From Leptospira sp. (GTDB lineage Bacteria; Spirochaetota; Leptospiria; Leptospirales; Leptospiraceae), in contig JACVCB010000001.1 in the NCBI GenBank assembly GCA_016742255.1, positions 124,001-188,000 on the forward strand: a stretch of 64,000 bases of DNA, read 5' to 3'. The position numbers were made by a program, and so were the translations under genes. Positions 1-9,267 of this stretch are shown here, in pieces. Under the pieces are notes generated by a model, which was not told where the DNA came from, made no database searches, and saw only the letters and a list, made by a program, of their open reading frames with translations. Numbering within the stretch: the stretch's first letter is position 1; every line of letters starts with the position of its first letter.

Positions 1-416
1 AGTCCACATGTAATGGCAAGTTCGGCTTCTTTTTTGAATTTTTTTTCTTCGCAGAGGATTTGAGCAAAAATTCCTTTTGCAACGGAATGATCCCAAACTT
101 CATCACGGAATTTTTTATAATTCCCCTGGCTAAAAAGAGAATCTGTCATCGACATCGCCACCATACTGCGAACGGTTTTAAAACCGAGACGAGTGATGAC
201 CTGTTTCATATTGGCAACAGGATTTCCGCGGGAGAAAAAAGGAGAATTGGCTAATTTTAAAAGTCTTGCGACAAGGACTTGGTCGGATTGGACTTTTTTC
301 TCTAACTCACCAAAGGAAAGTTCATTATCATCGTCTAGGGAAAGTACGGAAAGTAAGACTGGCGGAACAATCGTCAGATCTTTAATTTGGGATAAGTATT
401 CTTCCAGTGTTGCCAT
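1..416 (-). CDS. HDOD-domain signalling protein (partial, C-terminus outside window)
   Basis: The reading frame starts at the ATG at 416 on the minus strand and stays open to the window edge, so only the first 138 or so residues are visible. The N-terminus shows the HDOD pattern: a proline pair (IVPPVLLSVLSL), then KVQSDQVLVARLLKLANSPF, followed by helices around VITRLGFKTVRSMV. HDOD domains are non-catalytic relatives of HD phosphohydrolases and usually act in signalling or regulation. What follows the domain cannot be seen. The downstream neighbour on the same strand is not in the window; the SpoIID gene lies upstream. Confidence 0.8.
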   Translation of the reverse strand, partial: MATLEEYLSQIKDLTIVPPVLLSVLSLDDDNELSFGELEKKVQSDQVLVARLLKLANSPFFSRGNPVANMKQVITRLGFKTVRSMVAMSMTDSLFSQGNYKKFRDEVWDHSVAKGIFAQILCEEKKFKKEAELAITCG

Positions 417-433
417 AAGTTTTGGGACCTAAA

Positions 434-456
434 GTCAGAATTTAAAATCTTCTGAC
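434..456. repeat. 7-bp perfect inverted repeat between two minus-strand genes
   Basis: GTCAGAA (434-440) and TTCTGAC (450-456) are separated by 9 bases. The repeat lies between the SpoIID-gene stop and the HDOD-gene start, both on the minus strand. There is no long U-run on either side, so it could be a weak terminator or an operator for the HDOD gene. Confidence 0.35.
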
Positions 457-478
457 GATGGAAACCAAAATCTAAGCT

Positions 479-1606
479 TTATCTGGCGACGATTCTTGCG
501 AATTCAATTCCTTTGAAATAGTGTTGTAAAATTTCTTTGTGGTTGAACTGACTTTTTGCCATTGCAAAACTTCCCCATTGAGACATTCCCACACCATGAC
601 CAGAACCTAATCCTTTCACATAAAAATCACCCGACTCTTCTTTTCGAATTCCAAACCGAGTGGACTTTAGTTTTGTCGCTCCGATTTTTTTTCGAAATTC
701 AGTAGCTTTGATTCTTTTGGTTCCAGATGTTCCTATAATTTCTAATTCATTCACACGAGACGTTGGAAATCGATTGGCAACAATGATATCTTGGATATCA
801 CCAACACCTAAGTCACGTAAGCTGTTATTAACATAATCAGTTTTCCATTTTTCTTCCCATGAATATTGATCTCCATCCTTATCATATTCAGATGGAACTG
901 GTTTTAAATATTCAACAGAATTCCCCCATACATTTGCTGGATCTTCCGTGTAACCGCCAGCATTCGAATGGAAAAAACTTTGGATAGGTTGTCCTTTGTG
1001 AATGAGGATCAGGCCTTCCGTTTCAAATACAGCTTCGGATGTATTTTTATGTTCTTTGTTTTTACCTTTGTAAACTTGAGTATTCGTTGATGTGTCGACA
1101 TCATACTCTTGTTTTTTTCGATTTAACATTTCTTTTACAACATACGTTCTCGCACAAATGGCTTGTGCTTTTAAAGCTTCTTTGGGCCAAGAAGCACTCA
1201 CTTCAGAAGGTACAACCGATAGTAAATATAATTCTACTGGAACAATATTGATGATGAGAACTTTTCCATCAATGGGCTTTAGTAAAATACTGCCACGGTA
1301 ACTCGCACCTTTGTAATCCACCCACTCTGAATTACTTTGAATGGATATAGGCGCTTTGATCGCTGTTGGATTTAAGGATAAAAAATCATATGCTTTTTTA
1401 ATAGTGAGATCGTTTGCATCTTTAACTATGATTTCACCTGAGGATTTAAAAATTTCTTCATCACTCGCATAACCAAGGAGAACTCTTACTGGTCTCGATT
1501 TGAAGTTGGATTCATCTGGTGCCCAGTTTGTTACCATAACACTCGCACATCCGATTTGTCCTAAAATGACGATGCAAAAAAATAAAATCGCAGTCCGTTG
1601 TTTCAT
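479..1606 (-). CDS. SpoIID/LytB-domain lipoprotein
   Basis: 375 residues. The N-terminus is a lipoprotein-type signal with a short hydrophobic stretch and GQIGC near residue 20, a loose spirochaetal lipobox. The body matches the SpoIID/LytB (amidase enhancer) family. Visible motifs are VPSEVSASWPKEALKAQAICART in the first half and GSGHGVGMSQWGSFAMAK near the C-terminus. In Bacillus, SpoIID is a lytic transglycosylase that cuts denuded glycan; non-sporulating bacteria carry relatives in cell-wall remodelling or division. This one probably acts on peptidoglycan from the periplasm or inner leaflet of the outer membrane. It appears to be a single-gene unit. Confidence 0.85.
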   Translation of the reverse strand: MKQRTAILFFCIVILGQIGCASVMVTNWAPDESNFKSRPVRVLLGYASDEEIFKSSGEIIVKDANDLTIKKAYDFLSLNPTAIKAPISIQSNSEWVDYKGASYRGSILLKPIDGKVLIINIVPVELYLLSVVPSEVSASWPKEALKAQAICARTYVVKEMLNRKKQEYDVDTSTNTQVYKGKNKEHKNTSEAVFETEGLILIHKGQPIQSFFHSNAGGYTEDPANVWGNSVEYLKPVPSEYDKDGDQYSWEEKWKTDYVNNSLRDLGVGDIQDIIVANRFPTSRVNELEIIGTSGTKRIKATEFRKKIGATKLKSTRFGIRKEESGDFYVKGLGSGHGVGMSQWGSFAMAKSQFNHKEILQHYFKGIEFARIVAR

Positions 1607-1656
1607 AGTTCCCTCCCTATTATTTTCGGAAGAAAGAGAAAATCGATAAAGGGATT

Positions 1657-2976
1657 TTATTGGTGTTTTCTGCGAAAGAAAAGGACGGATTCCGTATGCG
1701 GTGTATGCGGATAAGGATCGATCAAAATTCCATCTACATAGTCATAAGCCGACAAAAATAAAGTCACATCATCTTTTTGTGAATAAGGATTACAAGAGAC
1801 ATAGAATACAAATTCAGGTCCGAAGTCCCGGATCCAATGGTTCACTAGTTTTCCAGCACCGGCTCTTGGCGGGTCTAGAATCAAACTTGCATTTTCTTGT
1901 TTTTTGAGTCCGTCTGTAGAAAGAAATAAATTGGCCACTTGGAAGGAATGAGATTTTGTAGGGTAGGTTTCTTTGAATAATTGAGAAGCAGTTACGATCG
2001 AAGATTCTGTGAGTTCGTAACCATCAACATGTTGGAAATGTTCACCGTATAACAAAGAAAAGAAACCATTCCCACAAAACAAATCAATCAACGTTGACTG
2101 ATCCTTCGCCATTCTTTCCTTTATGAAATTTAAAATAGGTAAAAATCCATTTGGGTTTGGTTGGAAAAAAGAATCAAATGGAACTTCAAATTGATGGCCA
2201 AGGACCATTTCAGTAAAACTATCTTTTCCTCGTAAAATTTCAGGTCGGCCCACTGCCGAAACTTCTGATTTGGGACGGTTGTAACAAAATAGCAGTGAAG
2301 GTTGTAACAATTGGGAAAGACATAAGTTTCGAAAGGATTCCATTTTGGGATTTGCTTCGTAACCTTCAGTGAATGTAAAAATGAGAATTCCATCCTCGGT
2401 ATTTTGCGCCTTACGAATGGTTAGGTATTTTAATCCTCCAACTTCTGATTTTCTGTCCCATATGACTTCTGGCATTTGGTCGAGAACAGATTGTACATCC
2501 GCTAATGCTTGGTTCGCCCAAGCTGATTGGATGGAACAATGTTTGATGGGCACAACCTTTCTAAAATTCCCACGTTGCCTTTGGCCAATGATTGGACCTG
2601 GAAATACAGAAAAATCCATCCGCGAGCGGTAGGAATACGTTTCTGTTTGAGGGACTGGCTTTAAGGAAATTCCTAAATCTTTTTGGAATAATTGTAAGAT
2701 CGGTTGGAATTTTAAGTCCAATTGGGTTTCGTATGGTATGTGTTGGCCTGTACAACCACCACAATTGCCAAACACATCGCATTGCACCAAATCCCAATTG
2801 TGGTTTCGGATGATTTCATGGATTTTTAAGGATCTCTGGCGTGGTCGTCTTTTGACATATTCCACTACGAGTTCGTCACCTGGATGGACAAAAAAAATGT
2901 CCACCTTTTTTCCGTTAGGTGCAGTAACGATGCCCGAAAAGTCGGAATTGAGTCCTTCTACTTTGACTTTGTCCAA
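1657..2976 (-). CDS. 23S rRNA (uracil-5)-methyltransferase, RlmD/RlmC (TrmA) family
   Basis: 439 residues. The N-terminus resembles a TRAM RNA-binding domain (residues 1-60). It is followed by Fe-S ligands in the pattern C-x5-C-x2-C (CDVFGNCGGC, about residue 67), with a fourth cysteine near residue 147 (KHC), as in RumA. The C-terminal Rossmann methyltransferase contains LIDLFCGNGFFSL (SAM binding), DPPRAG and the catalytic-cysteine motif YVSCNP. The family transfers a methyl group from SAM to C5 of a uridine in 23S rRNA or tRNA. The exact target cannot be told from sequence. Only 46 bp separate it from the divergent cyclase gene. Confidence 0.88.
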   Translation of the reverse strand: MDKVKVEGLNSDFSGIVTAPNGKKVDIFFVHPGDELVVEYVKRRPRQRSLKIHEIIRNHNWDLVQCDVFGNCGGCTGQHIPYETQLDLKFQPILQLFQKDLGISLKPVPQTETYSYRSRMDFSVFPGPIIGQRQRGNFRKVVPIKHCSIQSAWANQALADVQSVLDQMPEVIWDRKSEVGGLKYLTIRKAQNTEDGILIFTFTEGYEANPKMESFRNLCLSQLLQPSLLFCYNRPKSEVSAVGRPEILRGKDSFTEMVLGHQFEVPFDSFFQPNPNGFLPILNFIKERMAKDQSTLIDLFCGNGFFSLLYGEHFQHVDGYELTESSIVTASQLFKETYPTKSHSFQVANLFLSTDGLKKQENASLILDPPRAGAGKLVNHWIRDFGPEFVFYVSCNPYSQKDDVTLFLSAYDYVDGILIDPYPHTPHTESVLFFRRKHQ

Positions 2977-3022
2977 TGTTTTCTACTTGCCAGTTCCTTT
3001 TCTTTTGAATACGATTTCTGAC

Positions 3023-5077
3023 ATGGTTTTTTCGAAAAGACTCTTTTCCACATTTGTTCTTCCTTTCATTCTTCTTTTTTCCTTTTCGCAAGTTTCGGGA
3101 CAAGTATTACTCACAAATCAAATCTTAGATTTAAGATCTGAATCTTCCTTCGGAAAGGAAATTCATAAATGGACTTTCAAACCAGGTGATTCACCTCGAG
3201 TGACGGAAAACACAGAGGATGATTTGTATTTGGATGAGGACGAAGGTGAAATCAAAGCACATGTTTTTTCGTATGCACAACCAAACTTAGATGAATCGGT
3301 TCGGACAGGATGGATATCTGGATTTCAAATTCAAACCGGTTGGGACAAGGTGACCGATGGTGATGGCGAATTGTATTTCCCCAGTTTTTTTGATTATATG
3401 GAGAAATACAAAGGTTATGGTTGGTATCGGACTGAGATCATTATCACGAGTAGTGACATCCAAAATAAATTCAAATCAAGAAATTTAAGCTTAAGGCTTG
3501 GGCAAATTAGCCAAGCAGATGCAGTGTATTGGAATGGTAAGTACATTGGTGGTACTGGATTACTTCTCGATACTGATACCAATGTTCAATTAGATGATAA
3601 ATCTCTTTATAGTGATAAAATTAGATTTTATCGAATTCCGTTCCATTTATTAAAGATTGATGAACCGAACGTTCTTGCCGTCAGAGTGTATGCAAAATAC
3701 CCGTTGAGTCCGGGTTTATCCCATGATAAATTTTATATATCTTCTTATAAATATTCAGAACGAGCTGAGTATTGGAATGATTTTAAGAAAATATTTGTCA
3801 TCGTATTGACCATTTTACTTGGATGTTTCTATTTATATTGGCAATTTTTATTCCGAAATGAAGAAAATGCAACCATATACTTCTCATTAGGTTCTTTGTT
3901 TATGGCACTGAATACATTGTTCCAGAGCCAAATCATCTATTCAATATTGAGTGATGGATTTTGGATTAAAAAAATGGAATACGTGACGTGGGTTGGTCTG
4001 GTTCATTTTTTGTTTAACTTTATCGTACGATTTGCACATGTTCGGAGTGGTTGGATTAAGTTGACAAATCGATACATTGATGGTGCTGGCATTGTATCCG
4101 CAATTGTAGTTCTATTATCTCCCAATTTACTTTTTTTATCTAAATACTTTTTTTATTGGAGTTTCTTTACAATCCTTCTCGGAGGAGCTTTGTTTTACAT
4201 TCTGTTCCTCGGTAGAAAAGTTCCTTCGATGGGAACGGTATCATTTGGTTTTATTGCATTCATAATGCTTATGTTAAATGATATTTTTGTGGAAATGCAA
4301 TGGGAATGGTACCCAAGCCATACATTTGTGAAGGATTATGCATTTGCTGCCTTCACCATCTCAGTCGCTTTGTCCATTGTGAAAAACATGATTGATTCAC
4401 GTAAGATGGTAGAAAAACAAAAGGAAGAAAAAGAAAGGTTGTCCCGCTATTTTTCACCAGCAGTGATGGAAACGATTGTAGCAGACAATATTAAGTTAGG
4501 TGGCGAAGAGAAAGACATTGCAACTTTGTTTTCAGATATAGTTGGTTTTACAACATTTGCTGAAAAAAATCCACCAGGAGTCGTTTTAAGCCACTTAAAT
4601 ACAATTTTTGAATCCTTATCGGATTTGATATTTCATTACTCTGCTACTTTAGATAAATTCATCGGTGATGCCATTATGGCATTTTGGGGAGCACCCAAAC
4701 AAACGGACCTCGATGCTTATCATGCAATCGCTTGTGCAGTGGACATGCAAAAGAAAATGGTTGAGATCAATGAACAATTAGGTTTAGAACCAGGAACTTT
4801 CCGATTACGTATCGGTGTCAATTTTGGGGAAGCGATTGTTGGTAACATTGGATCAGTCAAAAGAATGGATTATACTGTCATCGGTGATGCAGTGAATACG
4901 GCAGCAAGACTGGAAAGTCATGGAATACCAGGAAAAGTCGCCGTATCGGAAGCTGCTTTCCTTGCTGCTGGCGGAGAAAAATACATCGAATTTGAAGATA
5001 CTAAAGAGTTAAACTTAAAAGGGAAATCAGAACCTGTAAAGGTTTACTTTGTAACAAAAGTACTTCCTAGAGATTAG
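3023..5077 (+). CDS. Membrane-bound class III adenylate cyclase with extracytoplasmic sensor domain
   Basis: The open frame begins earlier, but I place the start at the ATG at 3023 because upstream codons overlap the divergent methyltransferase gene and 3023 opens a good signal sequence (684 residues). Layout: signal peptide; a beta-rich extracytoplasmic domain (residues 40-250) of the kind found before 7TM-DISM receptors (WYRTEI, YWNGKYIGG); about seven membrane segments (250-455); a short coiled linker; then a cyclase catalytic domain. The catalytic domain has LFSDIVGFT and FIGDAIMAFWG (two metal-binding Asp) and TVIGDAVNTAARLES. Lys in DKFIGD and Thr in the TVIGD segment suggest class IIIb, ATP-specific. 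The probable job is cAMP production in response to an external ligand. Confidence 0.9.
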   Translation: MVFSKRLFSTFVLPFILLFSFSQVSGQVLLTNQILDLRSESSFGKEIHKWTFKPGDSPRVTENTEDDLYLDEDEGEIKAHVFSYAQPNLDESVRTGWISGFQIQTGWDKVTDGDGELYFPSFFDYMEKYKGYGWYRTEIIITSSDIQNKFKSRNLSLRLGQISQADAVYWNGKYIGGTGLLLDTDTNVQLDDKSLYSDKIRFYRIPFHLLKIDEPNVLAVRVYAKYPLSPGLSHDKFYISSYKYSERAEYWNDFKKIFVIVLTILLGCFYLYWQFLFRNEENATIYFSLGSLFMALNTLFQSQIIYSILSDGFWIKKMEYVTWVGLVHFLFNFIVRFAHVRSGWIKLTNRYIDGAGIVSAIVVLLSPNLLFLSKYFFYWSFFTILLGGALFYILFLGRKVPSMGTVSFGFIAFIMLMLNDIFVEMQWEWYPSHTFVKDYAFAAFTISVALSIVKNMIDSRKMVEKQKEEKERLSRYFSPAVMETIVADNIKLGGEEKDIATLFSDIVGFTTFAEKNPPGVVLSHLNTIFESLSDLIFHYSATLDKFIGDAIMAFWGAPKQTDLDAYHAIACAVDMQKKMVEINEQLGLEPGTFRLRIGVNFGEAIVGNIGSVKRMDYTVIGDAVNTAARLESHGIPGKVAVSEAAFLAAGGEKYIEFEDTKELNLKGKSEPVKVYFVTKVLPRD

Positions 5078-5799
5078 TTTTCTTTTTTTAGTTCTAACCA
5101 CTTTTTCCTTTCAGAAGTGGTTAGTTTTTCGATGGCATAACGAAGCATCGTACGAGGCATTTTTGTTGCATGATTTTTGAGAAACATTCGAAGAGTTTGA
5201 ATGTCTCGTTTGCCGATTTCACGTAACATCCACCCCGTTGCTTTATGAATCAAATCATGATGATGGTTTAAAAAATGTTCACATAACGATAGTGTTTCTT
5301 CAAATTTTCCTTTTCTGATCCAATGGAACGTACTGAGTATTGCAATTCGATTTTCCCATAAATCTTTCGAGTTCCTAAGTTTGTGAATTGTCACATTATT
5401 TTTATTAAAATAATAATCACCTATGATTTTATCGGCACTTACATCCACCAAGTCCCAGTTATTGATGTACTTTGTATTTTTTAGATAAAAATTGACTATT
5501 TTATCTTTTTCCATTTCTGTTATTTTTTTGGTTTGGTATTTTTGAATGAGGATGAGTAGGGTTGTGAGACGTACTTCGTGGTAAGGAGAAACAATCAGGG
5601 ATTGTAAATCATCTAAGCTAAGGTTTTTTGAATATTTTTTGGCAACTAATCTTTGTTTGGGTACAGTAATACCAAGGAATTGGTCACCTTCGCCATATTC
5701 TCCTGGTCCTGTCTTAAAAAACCGAGGGAAAAATTTAGCCTTATCTAAATCTTTTTGTTTGTATAATTCCTCTAAAAAAATTTCTTTTAACTCTTTCAT
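5074..5799 (-). CDS. AlkD-like DNA alkylation repair protein
   Basis: 241 residues, all-helical HEAT-like repeats typical of the AlkD/AlkC glycosylase family. Recognisable segments are FFKTGPGEYGEGDQFLGITVP near the N-terminus, NNWDLVDVSADKIIG in the middle and HKATGWMLREIGKRD near the C-terminus; the Trp and Asp of the NWDLVD segment are the conserved active-site type. The family removes positively charged alkylated bases (3-methyladenine, 7-methylguanine). It is last in an operon with clpS and the photolyase: its ATG overlaps the clpS stop by 4 bases. Its stop codon shares bases with the convergent cyclase stop (TTAG at 5074-5077). Confidence 0.87.
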   Translation of the reverse strand: MKELKEIFLEELYKQKDLDKAKFFPRFFKTGPGEYGEGDQFLGITVPKQRLVAKKYSKNLSLDDLQSLIVSPYHEVRLTTLLILIQKYQTKKITEMEKDKIVNFYLKNTKYINNWDLVDVSADKIIGDYYFNKNNVTIHKLRNSKDLWENRIAILSTFHWIRKGKFEETLSLCEHFLNHHHDLIHKATGWMLREIGKRDIQTLRMFLKNHATKMPRTMLRYAIEKLTTSERKKWLELKKEN

Positions 5800-6080
5800 A
5801 CACCAAAACTCACAGTGAGATTCGCGTTTGTCATATTTTCAGCAACTGTTTCACATTCTTCCATACTCCCTTGGAAACAAATGGCTTTACCTTTCGAATG
5901 AGCTTCCATTGCAATTTTTTTGGCATCTCGTTTTGTTTTGAAACATATTTTCATCAAACAGTCTTCAACATACGAAAACTCATGGATGGAATCATTGAAT
6001 AAAATAACAAAATAATCGTAAACAGATTCACTTTTTAAATTGGTTTTCTCTTCAAATATCGGTTGGATCGGCTCTGTCAT
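5796..6080 (-). CDS. clpS: ClpS-like adaptor of the ClpAP protease
   Basis: 94 residues, the normal ClpS size: an unstructured N-terminal tail then the alpha/beta core. The core keeps the Asn-Asp of the N-degron pocket (VILFND, about residue 30) and the pocket His in EAHSKGKAIC (about residue 60). The position of the usual gatekeeper Met seems to be Phe or Glu (SIHEFSYV in place of the common TPMEFV), which could alter which N-terminal residues are accepted. ClpS delivers N-degron substrates to ClpA. It is sandwiched, with 4-base overlaps on both sides, between photolyase and the AlkD-like gene, an unusual location. Confidence 0.85.
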   Translation of the reverse strand: MTEPIQPIFEEKTNLKSESVYDYFVILFNDSIHEFSYVEDCLMKICFKTKRDAKKIAMEAHSKGKAICFQGSMEECETVAENMTNANLTVSFGV

Positions 6081-7567
6081 GGGAAGAGTGAGTTGGATTT
6101 TCCACTCAGTTCACCAATATACTCCATATAGGAATTCAATTTAAACTTCTTTTTTGTTGAATCGGAAGACATAAAACGCACATTTCCAAATACATTTCGT
6201 TCGGGAAACCATGGTCTATCAAAAAGTCCAAAACACCATAAAATTCCTGTGTATGAATTTGGATTCCTACCATCGTAAGCATATTTATTATTGAGATGTT
6301 CTAAGATCGTAAATGCTTCTTCATAAGTCTTGGACCATTCAATGACTTTTTTCCCCCATAACATACGCATATAGTTGTGCATTCTGCCAGTTTGGACCAG
6401 TTCAGTTTGTGCAGAATTCCAAATTTCATCATGGGTTTTTGCAGATTCAAATTGTTCTAATGTATAAATGTATTCCTTGTGATCTTTATTGTGTTTTTTG
6501 AAATTTTCTTTCACCCAATCTGGCAAATGGTTGAGTGTGATGTTGTTAGGTTTGTCTTTCCAGAAAAATAGATAACCAATGTCACGCCAAGTGACCAGTT
6601 CATCTAAAAAATGATTGGTGGCAACGGATGGAGAATAAAAATTTTCCCTGTCACCTGGTTTTGAATGACTCAATCGTTCCGGATTCCATTTTCCATTAGA
6701 ACCATGTTTTAACACTGCATAAAAAATTTCTTCCAGACCAATCCAACCAAAGTGTAAATATGGGGAAAGTCCACTGGTTGCAGTTTGTTCGGGTCGATTT
6801 GGTTCTGATCGTTTTGTAAGATACAGATCCAACTTCTTTTTGATAAACACATCTAACAATCGCAAGGCTTCCTTTCGACCACCTTTCACATCTTTCACGG
6901 GAGAGACTTGGTTTTGGAAAGGAATTGTTTTTATGATAGATTCGATGGATTTTGGAAGCCCAATTTTTTGATTTGGTTTTGTTTTCCCTCTGGTATTTGT
7001 TAGGTCTTCATTTTTCCAAATGGGTTTACTGGGAGACGGAAAATTGGAGTTCAATTCTTTATGGATCCATAAACGAAGGATTCTTGCTGCACTTGCTGGT
7101 TTTTGAAACCGAGAGAAGGGGATGATCGAATTTCCATCTACCGAAAGTAATTGGCAGTCTATCTTTTGTGCTAACTTTGCTGTTTGTTCTGGTATGATAA
7201 AACATGGAAAGTCATCAGTGACGATCACACATGCGTTCTCGCATATCTCCTTGAGTAAACCTTTTCCTAAATTTTGTGGAGTTTCGACAAAGGGCCAATA
7301 GTTGATTCCGAGTTCGTCTGCTCTTGTTTGGTTCTCAAACATACCTTCCAAGATGAATTTGTGAATTCGTTCTGAATTCCACGGATAATCCATACGTAGG
7401 CCTTCATATACAATGAGTTCTTTACCCAACTCACGAGTAAGTTTTACTGCATGTTCGAAGGCATGGTTGGCATCAAATCGTCTGTAGGCTTGCATCCAAT
7501 AGAGGACATAGGTTTTTTGGTTACGAATCGGTTTGTCGTTACAGATACGGATACGTTCAGAATTCAC
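6077..7567 (-). CDS. phr: Class II CPD photolyase
   Basis: 496 residues. The N-terminal Rossmann half (YVLYWMQAYRRFDANHAFEHA) and the FAD-binding half (SGLSPYLHFGWIG; TGRMHNYMRMLWGKKVIEW; YDGRNPNSYTGILWCFGLFDRPW) are the class II photolyase signatures. The enzyme uses blue/UV-A light and reduced FAD to split cyclobutane pyrimidine dimers. It is the first gene of a three-gene overlapped operon with clpS and alkD-like, which joins light repair with base-alkylation repair. Light repair fits an organism living in surface water or soil. The start ATG at 7567 has upstream purines (AGGAGT) as a likely ribosome-binding site. Confidence 0.92.
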   Translation of the reverse strand: MNSERIRICNDKPIRNQKTYVLYWMQAYRRFDANHAFEHAVKLTRELGKELIVYEGLRMDYPWNSERIHKFILEGMFENQTRADELGINYWPFVETPQNLGKGLLKEICENACVIVTDDFPCFIIPEQTAKLAQKIDCQLLSVDGNSIIPFSRFQKPASAARILRLWIHKELNSNFPSPSKPIWKNEDLTNTRGKTKPNQKIGLPKSIESIIKTIPFQNQVSPVKDVKGGRKEALRLLDVFIKKKLDLYLTKRSEPNRPEQTATSGLSPYLHFGWIGLEEIFYAVLKHGSNGKWNPERLSHSKPGDRENFYSPSVATNHFLDELVTWRDIGYLFFWKDKPNNITLNHLPDWVKENFKKHNKDHKEYIYTLEQFESAKTHDEIWNSAQTELVQTGRMHNYMRMLWGKKVIEWSKTYEEAFTILEHLNNKYAYDGRNPNSYTGILWCFGLFDRPWFPERNVFGNVRFMSSDSTKKKFKLNSYMEYIGELSGKSNSLFP

Positions 7568-7858
7568 TCCTATTAGAGGGGGAATGGAGTCAGCTTGTAA
7601 TGGTTTTTTTGGGCAGATCTTTTTTCATAAGGCGGATTGCTTATAATTTAATCATTCTGTTTTTGAAAACATCAGATTGAGTAAGAGTTCTAGAGAAGTT
7701 GGTTTCCTCTCCTAAATGGTCAGATTGGATTTTAAGGCATATTGGAGGGTTTTTAGGCACCACTTGATTTTTTTTGGACAATTTGAATCGATTTTTCTCA
7801 TCGGGTACCAATCTTGCATCCTTCTTCAGCAAATAACATGGAAAGGATACATGGCAAT
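7568..7858. other. Divergent intergenic region, photolyase / amt
   Basis: This 291-bp region should hold both divergent promoters. I see a TATAAT at 7642-7647 on the plus strand with a poor -35 partner, and a purine-rich ribosome-binding stretch (AAAGGAT, 7842-7848) before the amt start. A sigma-54 type element (GG-N10-GC) was looked for between 7700 and 7858 and not found. The small minus-strand frame inside has no recognisable features. Confidence 0.4.
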
Positions 7859-9247
7859 ATGAAACAATATTTCAAATCAATCGCCTTCCTTCTCCTGGTA
7901 GTTCCGATGTTCCTTTTTGCAGATGAAGCTGCAACCGTCGTGAACCCAGCAGAAGAAACCGCAAAAGCAATCCAAACATTAACTGTAGGACTAGATACAT
8001 TATGGGTATTAGTTGCAGGTATGTTGGTGTTCTTTATGAATGCTGGTTTTGCTCTCGTTGAATCAGGTTTTGCACAATCAAAAAACACAGTGAACATCTT
8101 AGCAAAAAACTTTATCGTTTTTGCAGCGGCAACTTTCTCTTATTGGGCCATCGGATGGGGACTCATGTTTGGTGATGGAACTCCATTTTATGCAACAGAT
8201 GGATTATTTTTCCTCGGTGGTCTTGATAACTCTCCTGCCATAGGAGATGAATACAAAGGTGTTTACTCTTCCATGAATTGGACGGGAGTTCCCCTTCTTG
8301 CAAAATTTTTCTTCCAACTCGTTTTCGCAGCTACTGCAGCTACCATTGTATCGGGAGCAGTTGCCGAACGAATTAAGTTTCATTCCTTTTTAATATTCTC
8401 TTTTATCCTTGTTGCTGTGATGTATCCTTTCACAGGCCATTGGGTTTGGGGTGGTGGTTGGTTATCTGGACTTGGTTTCCATGATTTTGCTGGTTCCACC
8501 GTCGTACACTCTGTAGGTGGTTGGGCTGCCCTTGCAGGAGCCATTGTTCTTGGTGCAAGAAAAGGAAAATTCTTACCAGATGGACGTATCAAACCAATCC
8601 TTGGTCACAACATGACTTCTGCTGCTTTAGGAACTCTAATCCTATGGCTAGGATGGTTTGGATTTAACCCTGGTTCAACGATGGGAGTTGGTGATGGTAG
8701 TGTAATGTCTCATGTCATTGTGACAACGAACATCTCTGCTGCACTTGGTGCACTTGCTTCAACCGTCACTGCTTGGATCATCTTAAAAAAACCAGACCTT
8801 GGTATGATTCTAAACGGAACACTTGCGGGTCTTGTGGGTATTACTGCTCCATGTGCGATTGTTAGCCCAACATCTGCTGCAATTATCGGTGCAGTTTCTG
8901 GTGTGTTAGTCGTATTATCAGTGTTATTTTTTGATAAAATGAAGATTGATGATCCTGTTGGAGCAACTTCTGTTCACTTAGTTTGTGGTATTTGGGGAAC
9001 TTTAGCGGTTGCAATCTTTGGTTACGAAGGTGCCCCTGCTGGAGTAGAAGTTCCTTCAATCGTAACTCAACTTTATGGAATATTGGCAATTGGTGGATTC
9101 ACTTTTGTTGTATCTCTTGTCCTTTGGTTTGTGTTAAAACTAGCTGGTGGAATCAGAGTGAGTGAAGAAGAAGAATTGAGTGGATTGGATCTTGGGGAAC
9201 ACGGAGCAGAAGCTTACCCAGATTTTAATATCCGAGTTCGTGGGTAA
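7859..9247 (+). CDS. amt: Ammonium transporter (Amt/MEP/Rh family)
   Basis: 462 residues from the ATG at 7859. This start gives a clean signal peptide (KQYFKSIAFLLLVVPMFLFA) and sits 10-11 bases after AAAGGAT, whereas the longer frame adds a non-signal leader. Eleven membrane segments follow. The family signature DFAGSTVVHSVGGWAALAGA is present, as are GFALVESGFAQSKN and the twin-histidine regions (GHNMTSAALGTLILWLGW; SVHLVCGIWGT). It imports ammonium across the inner membrane. glnK starts 20 bp downstream; this amt-glnK pairing is the standard arrangement in which PII plugs the channel when nitrogen is plentiful. Confidence 0.95.
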   Translation: MKQYFKSIAFLLLVVPMFLFADEAATVVNPAEETAKAIQTLTVGLDTLWVLVAGMLVFFMNAGFALVESGFAQSKNTVNILAKNFIVFAAATFSYWAIGWGLMFGDGTPFYATDGLFFLGGLDNSPAIGDEYKGVYSSMNWTGVPLLAKFFFQLVFAATAATIVSGAVAERIKFHSFLIFSFILVAVMYPFTGHWVWGGGWLSGLGFHDFAGSTVVHSVGGWAALAGAIVLGARKGKFLPDGRIKPILGHNMTSAALGTLILWLGWFGFNPGSTMGVGDGSVMSHVIVTTNISAALGALASTVTAWIILKKPDLGMILNGTLAGLVGITAPCAIVSPTSAAIIGAVSGVLVVLSVLFFDKMKIDDPVGATSVHLVCGIWGTLAVAIFGYEGAPAGVEVPSIVTQLYGILAIGGFTFVVSLVLWFVLKLAGGIRVSEEEELSGLDLGEHGAEAYPDFNIRVRG

Positions 9248-9267
9248 GGAAATAGGAGTTAAACATT

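Noticed and set aside
479..1606. Sporulation gene
   Set aside because: SpoIID domains are common in non-sporulating bacteria; nothing else here suggests sporulation.
7641..7832. 63-residue minus-strand frame upstream of amt
   Set aside because: No ribosome-binding site or recognisable domain; it lies in the promoter region of two divergent genes.
7700..7858. Sigma-54 promoter for amt-glnK
   Set aside because: No GG-N10-GC spacing was found on the plus strand despite near matches.
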